Source: Micavibrio sp. UBA2705 (GTDB lineage Bacteria > Pseudomonadota > Alphaproteobacteria > Micavibrionales > Micavibrionaceae). From it: 11,226 nucleotides of DNA. The DNA lies in assembly GCA_002354205.1 (NCBI GenBank), contig DELD01000007.1:58227-69452 (forward strand), in the 5' to 3' direction. Below, in pieces: positions 6,496 through 11,226 of the stretch. A program made the position numbers and the translations under genes. The notes below the pieces were generated by a model. That model was not told where the DNA came from. It made no database searches and saw only the letters and a program-made list of their open reading frames with translations. The stretch's first letter is position 1, and each line of letters opens with the position of its first letter.

Positions 6496-8070
6496 TTACT
6501 TGTCGTCAATGCGGTATGCAAAAGCAGGGAAATCTTGCCCTTCAAAGCTTTGTGCTGCATTGGCAAGGTTGAATATACAGCGGCATGTTACGCCATCAAG
6601 CGTACGGTCAAATATCAGCAATGTTTCGCTGCCGCTATCGATAAAGTGAATGTCGCCTGTGATTAATGCAGGGCGCGTTTTTCTGAATTTTAAAAATTCA
6701 CGCGTAAAGTTCAATACAGATTCTGTATTGCTTTCCTGCGTGGCAACGTCCTTGCCGATATGTTTGTCTGATACCGGAAGCCACGGTTTTGCCGCAACGC
6801 TTGAAAAGCCGTAATTTGTTTGTGGAATAGTGTTCCACACCATGGGCGTACGGCAACCATCACGGCCTTGCCATTTCGGGTAGAGATAAATCCCCCACGG
6901 GTCTTGTAGCTCTTCAAACTTCAACTGCGCTTCAGGTAAGCCAAGTTCCTCACCTTGGTAAAGGAACACCGTACCGCGCAAACATGTCAGCAAGGCGATC
7001 AGCATTTTTGCAAATTCTGGGTTTTCTTCGCCATTATTTTGCTGTCCCCAGCGTGAGGCTACGCGTACAACATCATGGTTGCAAAACGCCCATGCTGGCC
7101 AGCCTGCAATATCAAGAGATTCGTAATATTCCAAAGGTTCGCGTAGCGTATTAACGGTTAGTTTTTTATCCTGCCCCATCATTAATGAAAGGTTGTAACA
7201 AGTGTGCAGCATGTCATCACCAGCGGTATAACGTCCAGATGCACGCAGTGGGTCATCTTCGCCAACTTCGCCGACCGTCATTGTTGCGCCGAATTCATCC
7301 ATTAAGCTGCGAATACGTTTAAGGAAGTCATATATTTCTGGCTGCGCTTTGTCGTATTTATGAAATTGCATACTGTAAGGCTCAAGGTGGTCAAGCTGTG
7401 TATTGCCAAAATTAGCCTCCGCCGCAGGGTTGTCAGCAAGGCTGAGGTGGTGGAAATAATGTGACATAGCATCAAGGCGGAATCCATCAACACCACGCTT
7501 TAACCAAAAGCGGCAAGCATCCAAAACGGCATCTTGAACATCTGGATTGTGTAGATTTAAATCAGCTTGCGTTGTCAGGAAGCTATGCAGAAAATATTGG
7601 CCGCGATGCGAGCAATATTGCCACGCACTGCCGCCAAAAACGGAAAGCCAGTTATTAGGTGCCGTACCATCTGCTTTTGGGTCTTGCCAGACATACCAAT
7701 CCGCTTTTGGGTTTGTGCTGTCCTTGCGGCTTTCGACGAACCATGGGTGCAGGTCAGATGTGTGCGAAAGCACCATATCAATAATGACTTTAATACCGCG
7801 CTGATGCGCCGCATCAATAAAGTCGTCAAAATCATTCAAGTTACCGAATAACGGATCAACGTCACAATAATCTGCAACGTCATAGCCAAAGTCGCGCATG
7901 GGAGATGTTTGGAAAGGGGAAAGCCAGATTGCGTCAACGCCAAGTGATGCGATGTAATCTATCTTACTTGTAATGCCCGCAAGGTCACCTGTGCCGTTGC
8001 CTGTGCTGTCACAATAACTGCGTGGATATATCTGATATATAACTGCGCCTTTCCACCAATTTTGATCCAT
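6496..8070 (-). CDS. alpha-glucosidase, glycoside hydrolase family 13 (GH13_23-like)
   Basis: The 524-aa enzyme is predicted to release glucose from the non-reducing ends of short alpha-glucosides (maltose-type or isomaltose-type). The GH13 regions are all present: GVDAIWLSPFQTSPMRDFGYDV (residues 44-65), DMVLSHTSD (98-106, with His103), GFRLDAM with the nucleophile Asp200, VGEVGE with the acid/base Glu268, and FCNHD with the transition-state stabiliser Asp333. Spacing and motifs resemble the proteobacterial GH13_23 group (e.g. the Halomonas HaG enzyme). They fit oligo-1,6-glucosidase or trehalose synthase less well, though substrate cannot be read with certainty. No signal peptide is seen, so it is cytoplasmic. 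ATG 8070 has a good ribosome site (GAGGGAG about 7 nt upstream). No sugar transporter or regulator lies beside it. A terminator separates it from the upstream isomerase gene. Confidence 0.93.
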   Translation of the reverse strand: MDQNWWKGAVIYQIYPRSYCDSTGNGTGDLAGITSKIDYIASLGVDAIWLSPFQTSPMRDFGYDVADYCDVDPLFGNLNDFDDFIDAAHQRGIKVIIDMVLSHTSDLHPWFVESRKDSTNPKADWYVWQDPKADGTAPNNWLSVFGGSAWQYCSHRGQYFLHSFLTTQADLNLHNPDVQDAVLDACRFWLKRGVDGFRLDAMSHYFHHLSLADNPAAEANFGNTQLDHLEPYSMQFHKYDKAQPEIYDFLKRIRSLMDEFGATMTVGEVGEDDPLRASGRYTAGDDMLHTCYNLSLMMGQDKKLTVNTLREPLEYYESLDIAGWPAWAFCNHDVVRVASRWGQQNNGEENPEFAKMLIALLTCLRGTVFLYQGEELGLPEAQLKFEELQDPWGIYLYPKWQGRDGCRTPMVWNTIPQTNYGFSSVAAKPWLPVSDKHIGKDVATQESNTESVLNFTREFLKFRKTRPALITGDIHFIDSGSETLLIFDRTLDGVTCRCIFNLANAAQSFEGQDFPAFAYRIDDK

Positions 8071-8099
8071 CTATTTCTCCCTCTATAAATAAGACATTA

Positions 8100-8130
8100 A
8101 AAAAGGCAGCTTATAACAAGCTGCCTTTTT
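8100..8130 (-). terminator. intrinsic terminator after the prolyl isomerase gene
   Basis: A perfect 13-bp stem (8100-8112 with 8118-8130) with GGCAGCTT in its core and a 5-nt loop is flanked by A-runs and T-runs. It reads best on the minus strand, 18 bases after the isomerase stop, and would insulate the alpha-glucosidase from it. Confidence 0.9.
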
Positions 8131-8147
8131 CTCAAAAACAAAAATGC

Positions 8148-8681
8148 TTATTCGCTATCTGCGGCAATGCTTGCCTTGATGATTTTATCTGGGTTTGCTG
8201 GTGGCTCACCTTTTTCAATCATGTCGACATATTTCATGCCTTCGATAACTTTACCCCATACGGTGTATTGACCGTTAAGGAAGCTTGCATCATCAAGGCA
8301 GATAAAGAACTGCGAATTCGCTGTGTCAGGGCTCATTGTGCGCGCTGCGCCAACAACGCCGCGTGCGAAGTTTGTATCAGTGAATTCAGCTTTTAAATCA
8401 GGAAGATCAGAGCCGCCTGTGCCTGTGCCTGTTGGGTCGCCAGTCTGTGCCATGAAGCCAGCAATAACACGGTGCCATACAACGCCATCGTAAAAGCCTT
8501 TGCGTGTCAGGGTTTTAATGCGTTCGACATGCGCAGGCGCAATCTCAGGCATTAATTGAATTTCAACCCGGCCATAGTCAAGGTCAAGATATAGTAAGTT
8601 TTCTTTGTCAGTCTCGGCCGATGCGGCGCTGCTTGCGGTCATAATTAAACTCCAAACCAATAATTGTAAGATTTTGCGCAT
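8148..8681 (-). CDS. exported cyclophilin-type peptidyl-prolyl cis-trans isomerase
   Basis: This is a 177-aa cyclophilin that speeds proline cis-trans isomerisation during protein folding, here in the periplasm. A Sec signal peptide is visible (MRKILQLLVWSLIMTASSAASA, likely cut after residue 22). The cyclophilin domain shows VVWHRVIAGFMAQTGDPTG (67-85) with catalytic Arg71, Phe76, Met77 and Gln79, then NSQFFICLDD (122-131) and FLNGQYTVWGKV (134-145). The Trp that gives cyclosporin sensitivity in human CypA is Phe here (about residue 134), as is usual in bacteria. The frame is open to an ATG at 8708, but those 9 residues (MHNNLIGKT) precede the signal peptide. GGGA lies properly before ATG 8681, so I start there. 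It diverges from the Yellow-family gene. The ppiA/ppiB choice is not decidable by eye. Confidence 0.93.
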   Translation of the reverse strand: MRKILQLLVWSLIMTASSAASAETDKENLLYLDLDYGRVEIQLMPEIAPAHVERIKTLTRKGFYDGVVWHRVIAGFMAQTGDPTGTGTGGSDLPDLKAEFTDTNFARGVVGAARTMSPDTANSQFFICLDDASFLNGQYTVWGKVIEGMKYVDMIEKGEPPANPDKIIKASIAADSE

Positions 8682-8809
8682 AGTTTTCCCAATTAAATTG
8701 TTATGCATGAATATTCGCCTTTATTCCTGCCATAGCTTCCCTTAACATGCAAGTCAGGAACAGAACTTTGCGCAAGTTTTATGCGTATTACTTACAACTT
8801 TAGTAGGGA

Positions 8810-9997
8810 ATGATGAAAAAGCTTATATATACCGCCGGATTTTTACTCACTTTATTGGCTTTTGCGCCTGATTCGTTTGCGCAGGGCAATGCTGCAATGG
8901 ATGCACTGATTGCGCAAAATGAACAAACCGTATTGGAGAAAGCCTACACTTATGACCATGACGAAGAAGTGAAGCTTGAAATTGTCGCCGAGCTTGATGT
9001 GCGCCCAGCCAATATTGCGGTATCCGCCGAGAAACGTATTTTTCTGACTATTCACCCTTTTGAAGATTACAAATACGCCGTTGTTGAATTGATGGCGGAT
9101 GGTACATTAAAACCATATCCGAATGAGGAATGGTCAAGCAAGCCTGATAAACAAGGCAAAGGCATCACTGCTGCGATTGGTATATCCGCGACATTTGATG
9201 GTGAAATGTATGTGCTTGATATTGGCAGCTCTGAGCATCAAGCGAAAATTTTTGCATGGGATATGAACACTAACGAGATTGCCGATGTCTATTACATCCC
9301 TAATCATGTCACCACGGAGCAAAGCTTTTTCCAAGACATCAGCTTTGATTGGTCAAAGAAGTTCTTCTTTATTGCTGATATGGGGCAGGCGGATTTAGCA
9401 AAGCCTGCGCGCCCCGCGCTTGTGACATTGGGGCAGTTAAATGGTTATGCGCGGCGTTTGTTTGATTCTCACCCTTTTCTAATGCCGCCTGAGCAGCCTG
9501 TAAATGTCGGCGGGGAAGTGCTTAAACTAAAAGATGGCACGCCTATACGCGGCGCATTCAACCCCATGACGATCTTGCCGCTGCGTAACTGGCTTTATTT
9601 AGCGCCAATGGGGCGTGGCATGATCTATAAGATTCGCACCTATCATGTGCTTGATGAAGATTTAAGTGCAGAGCAATTAAACGAAAAACTGATACCTGTC
9701 GGTGAAAAGCCCGCAAGTGATGGCATGACCATTGATGCGGTGGGGAATATCTATATTACCGATTTAGAACAAGGCGCAATTGGCGTGATGGATAAGAACG
9801 GTAAGTATAGTATCTATTTGAAAGATGAACGCATTAAATGGGCAGACGGCTTTTCATTCGGGACGGATGGTTATCTCTACGTCACATTAAACCAGCTGCA
9901 TAAAGCGGCGCAGCTTAATGGCGGTAAAGAAGAAGGCAAGCCGCCATATTATATCGCGCGCTTTAAGCCTTTGGCGGCTGGGTCAATTAGCCGATAA
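8810..9997 (+). CDS. exported beta-propeller of the major royal jelly / Yellow family
   Basis: This 395-aa secreted or periplasmic protein has a signal peptide (KKLIYTAGFLLTLLAFAPDSFA, cut near residue 24). The mature part resembles the MRJP/Yellow six-bladed beta-propeller. Family signatures are RIFLTIHPFED (76-86), KPYPNEEW (101-108), MYVLDIGSS (133-141), KIFAWDMNTNEI (146-157), QDISFDWSKKFFFIAD (175-190) and PASDGMTIDAVGNIYITD (301-318), plus WADGFSFGTDGYLYVT near 344-359. Insect members include the melanin-pathway Yellow proteins; bacterial members mostly lack a known reaction, and a lactonase-like activity is only a guess. Start is ATG 8810, or the in-frame ATG at 8813. TAGGGA just upstream is the ribosome site, which favours 8813 slightly. 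It converges on the Fur-box gene with 24 bases between stops. Confidence 0.85.
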   Translation: MMKKLIYTAGFLLTLLAFAPDSFAQGNAAMDALIAQNEQTVLEKAYTYDHDEEVKLEIVAELDVRPANIAVSAEKRIFLTIHPFEDYKYAVVELMADGTLKPYPNEEWSSKPDKQGKGITAAIGISATFDGEMYVLDIGSSEHQAKIFAWDMNTNEIADVYYIPNHVTTEQSFFQDISFDWSKKFFFIADMGQADLAKPARPALVTLGQLNGYARRLFDSHPFLMPPEQPVNVGGEVLKLKDGTPIRGAFNPMTILPLRNWLYLAPMGRGMIYKIRTYHVLDEDLSAEQLNEKLIPVGEKPASDGMTIDAVGNIYITDLEQGAIGVMDKNGKYSIYLKDERIKWADGFSFGTDGYLYVTLNQLHKAAQLNGGKEEGKPPYYIARFKPLAAGSISR

Positions 9998-10021
9998 TAA
10001 AATGACAAATGATAGGGGGCG

Positions 10022-10393
10022 TTAAATGATACGGTTATTGTCGCGGCGTGCGTTTGATGACTTTACGACATCTTCTGGCGGTTTTGTTTCGCGCAGTTCT
10101 TTAAACGCGTCATCATTAATGTCTTGCCCCGCATGATCAATAATATAAAGCAGTGTGTTGGTACATACCCGCATACAGCCAGGAGCGCGGTCAAGAATCT
10201 CAGTGTAGACAAGTTCGTAAGCTTCGCCCGCATTAGCCAGTAATTCTTCGCGTAAATTTTCAGGGTTAGGGCGCGGTTTCTTCAAAGTTGCAAATGCATT
10301 ATTTAGCGCCGCGTTAATCCGTTCATGCGCTTCGGCAGCATCGTTAAATTCACGTTGAAAATTTAGGCCGTGGCAGTTGCAATCGAATGGCAT
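10022..10393 (-). CDS. small Cys/His-containing protein, probably iron-repressed, function unknown
   Basis: The 123-aa protein has no signal peptide or membrane helix. Its metal-ligand candidates sit at both ends of a helical domain: CNCH at residues 5-8 and GCMRVC at 72-77, plus His23 and His87. The middle (HERINAALNNAFATLKKP) and the acidic Glu/Asp segments look helical. I do not recognise the family. It is not a Bfd ferredoxin, because the usual C-X-C...C-X2-C pattern is absent. The frame is open to 10450, but ATG 10393 has AGGGA about 8 nt upstream and begins the recognisable protein MPFDCNCHG, so I start there. Its promoter carries a Fur box over the -10, suggesting expression when iron is scarce and a role in iron, haem or Fe-S handling. 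Confidence 0.82.
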   Translation of the reverse strand: MPFDCNCHGLNFQREFNDAAEAHERINAALNNAFATLKKPRPNPENLREELLANAGEAYELVYTEILDRAPGCMRVCTNTLLYIIDHAGQDINDDAFKELRETKPPEDVVKSSNARRDNNRII

Positions 10394-10429
10394 CGTGTAT
10401 TCCCTGTCTTTCTTATTTTTTATAATTTC

Positions 10430-10448
10430 TCGAATGATAATCATTCTC
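10430..10448. promoter_or_regulatory. Fur box
   Basis: TCGAATGATAATCATTCTC at 10430-10448 matches 15 of 19 positions of the Fur consensus GATAATGATAATCATTATC. It contains a perfect 13-base core AATGATAATCATT and a 7-1-7 inverted repeat GAATGAT-A-ATCATTC. It overlaps the -10 of the minus-strand promoter for the Cys/His gene, so Fur binding with iron would block that gene. Confidence 0.8.
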
Positions 10449-10463
10449 AACGCGATGTGTCAA
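10434..10463 (-). promoter_or_regulatory. sigma70-like promoter of the Cys/His protein gene
   Basis: On the minus strand TTGACA (10463-10458) is a perfect -35. After an 18-nt spacer comes TATCAT (10439-10434), 5 of 6 to TATAAT. The Fur box covers the -10 and the start of the transcribed region. Transcription would begin near 10427, about 34 nt ahead of the ATG at 10393. Confidence 0.7.
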
Positions 10464-10470
10464 CATTAAT

Positions 10471-10499
10471 TTGACATCGCTATGCATTTTATGTAAAAT
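10471..10499 (+). promoter_or_regulatory. near-consensus sigma70-like promoter of the 113-aa gene
   Basis: TTGACA (10471-10476), a 17-nt spacer and TAAAAT (10494-10499, 5 of 6) predict transcription from about 10506, leaving a leader of about 50 nt before ATG 10556. It is divergent from the Fur-controlled promoter, with the two -35 hexamers only 7 nt apart. Confidence 0.7.
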
Positions 10500-10555
10500 T
10501 GCTGCAGGTTAATAATACGGTCTTCGTGACTTAGACAAAGAAAGACAAATAGACG

Positions 10556-10897
10556 ATGGCATCAGTTTTTGAGCGTGATTATAAAGGTGATAATGTTCTG
10601 ACGAATATTTTTAAGGAGGCGGTCTCGTTTTCTAAATTTTTCTTTGATAAATCGACAACGAACTTTGTGGCGATGGCGAAAGGCGAAAAAAGTGATTACC
10701 TTGGCCTTAGCGGTGATAATAAACATGAGCGCCGTATCGGGCTGATTACTGCGCCATTATCAATTCCAGCACATGCACTAACATATATGTGCACTCTGCC
10801 ATTGGCTGGTATTTATGTGGGGCTTGCGGAGCATGACATCGAATCTGGTAAAAAAGCAGAAGTGGCGGCTGCAAATAATAAGAATGAGATTATGTAG
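10556..10897 (+). CDS. 113-aa hypothetical protein with one hydrophobic segment
   Basis: I do not recognise a family. A charged N-terminal half (MASVFERDYKGDNVLTNIFK, then KFFFDKSTTNFVAMAKGEKS) is followed by a hydrophobic segment rich in Ala, Leu, Ile and Pro (about residues 61-91: IGLITAPLSIPAHALTYMC, LPLAGIYVGLA). That segment could form one or two short membrane helices. A Lys/Ala/Asn-rich tail follows. ATG 10556 has no strong Shine-Dalgarno, but a near-consensus promoter lies 57 bases upstream. Its last 8 bases overlap the end of proC on the other strand. Coding is likely but function is open. Confidence 0.7.
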   Translation: MASVFERDYKGDNVLTNIFKEAVSFSKFFFDKSTTNFVAMAKGEKSDYLGLSGDNKHERRIGLITAPLSIPAHALTYMCTLPLAGIYVGLAEHDIESGKKAEVAAANNKNEIM

Positions 10898-11226
10898 CGT
10901 CGGTTTTTTTACCAAGTGCAATGCCGCGGTTTAATGCGGCTTCGACTGTGCTGCGAAGCAGCTTTTCTAAATTGACATCTGCTTTCATTAAAACATTTAA
11001 ACCAGCCTCGGTTGTGCCGCCGGGGCTTGTTACATTTATACGCAGTTCTTCGGCGCTTATCGATGCTTGATCGGCTGCGAGCGCTGCGGCACCGATAACG
11101 GTTTGGCGGGCAAGGCGCATGGCGCTATCTTTATCAAAACCAATATCTTCTGCGCCCTTGGCGAGAGCTTCAATAAAGTGAAACACGTATGCGGGGCCAC
11201 TGCCTGATACGGCGGTGATGCCATCC
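10890..11226 (-). CDS. proC: pyrroline-5-carboxylate reductase, C-terminal part
   Basis: This enzyme makes proline by reducing 1-pyrroline-5-carboxylate with NAD(P)H, in the cytoplasm. The visible 111 residues are the dimerisation/active-site part. They include DGITAVSGSGPAYVFHFIEAL (the family TAVSGSGPAY motif, at the right edge), AMRLARQTVIGAA, and RINVTSPGGTTEAGLNVL, the conserved SPGGTT loop. The NAD(P)-binding N-terminal half lies beyond the window. The frame is open to the edge, with GTG at 11186 only an internal codon. The gene ends TAA at 10890-10892, overlapping the stop region of the convergent 113-aa gene. Confidence 0.95.
   Translation of the reverse strand, partial: DGITAVSGSGPAYVFHFIEALAKGAEDIGFDKDSAMRLARQTVIGAAALAADQASISAEELRINVTSPGGTTEAGLNVLMKADVNLEKLLRSTVEAALNRGIALGKKTDAT

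Noticed and set aside
6496..8070. Trehalose synthase or trehalose-6-phosphate hydrolase identity for the GH13 gene
   Set aside because: Trehalose synthases are usually clearly different around the acid/base region, and no PTS or trehalose genes are nearby. The motif spacing fits GH13_23 alpha-glucosidases better, though substrate remains unproven.
8682..8708. Start of the cyclophilin at 8708
   Set aside because: The nine added residues precede a typical signal peptide, and GGGA is correctly placed for ATG 8681.
8768..8775. Short palindrome TTGCGCAA between the cyclophilin and propeller genes as an operator
   Set aside because: Eight bases is too short to support an operator without a second copy or a clear promoter beside it.
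10394..10450. N-terminal extension of the Cys/His protein to 10450
   Set aside because: It would read through the predicted -10, the Fur box and the ribosome site; ATG 10393 has AGGGA at proper spacing.

Overview
The window looks like ordinary chromosomal DNA from an alphaproteobacterium-like Gram-negative. Base composition is moderate and AT-leaning, and the genes are tightly packed on both strands. The lineage call is an inference from gene content: a Yej-type peptide importer, a GH13_23-like alpha-glucosidase and exported proteins with Sec signal peptides. Genus or order cannot be fixed from the sequence alone. I see no tRNA, rRNA, CRISPR array, insertion sequence or phage gene, and no stretch of more than 300 bases lacks a gene.

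Layout. Positions 1-179 hold the C-terminal end of an unidentified gene, closed by a strong intrinsic terminator (202-233). Next comes an uncharacterised 259-aa protein (345-1124). It has an N-terminal CHSF motif and a C-terminal NCNAV motif that recall permuted papain-like enzymes. On the minus strand are three of the four parts of a YejABEF peptide/oligopeptide ABC importer: yejB (5554-4457), yejE (3778-2750) and yejF (2743-1136). The solute-binding protein YejA is absent. An opposite-strand gene of unknown function (3915-4445) separates yejB from yejE. A plus-strand gene for a membrane-anchored protein with an acidic tail (5687-6406) diverges from yejB.

The second half has a GH13 alpha-glucosidase (8070-6496, minus) and a periplasmic cyclophilin-type prolyl isomerase (8681-8148, minus), separated by a clean terminator. 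Divergent from the isomerase is an exported beta-propeller of the major royal jelly/Yellow family (8810-9997, plus). Next is a small Cys/His-containing protein on the minus strand (10393-10022). Its promoter -10 overlaps a good Fur box, so it is probably iron-repressed. Back to back with it, a near-consensus promoter drives a 113-aa protein with a hydrophobic segment (10556-10897). That gene overlaps the end of proC (minus, running off the right edge) by 8 bases.

Two signals were not expected from gene content. First, three genes (the 259-aa gene, yejB and yejE) lack a Shine-Dalgarno site, yet each has a -35/-10 pair ending exactly 6 nt before the ATG. This predicts leaderless mRNAs. Second, the Fur-box promoter drives a protein family I do not recognise. 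I found no complete new defence or mobile system here. The best leads are the Fur-controlled Cys/His protein, the possible cysteine-hydrolase family, and the split yej locus with leaderless starts.
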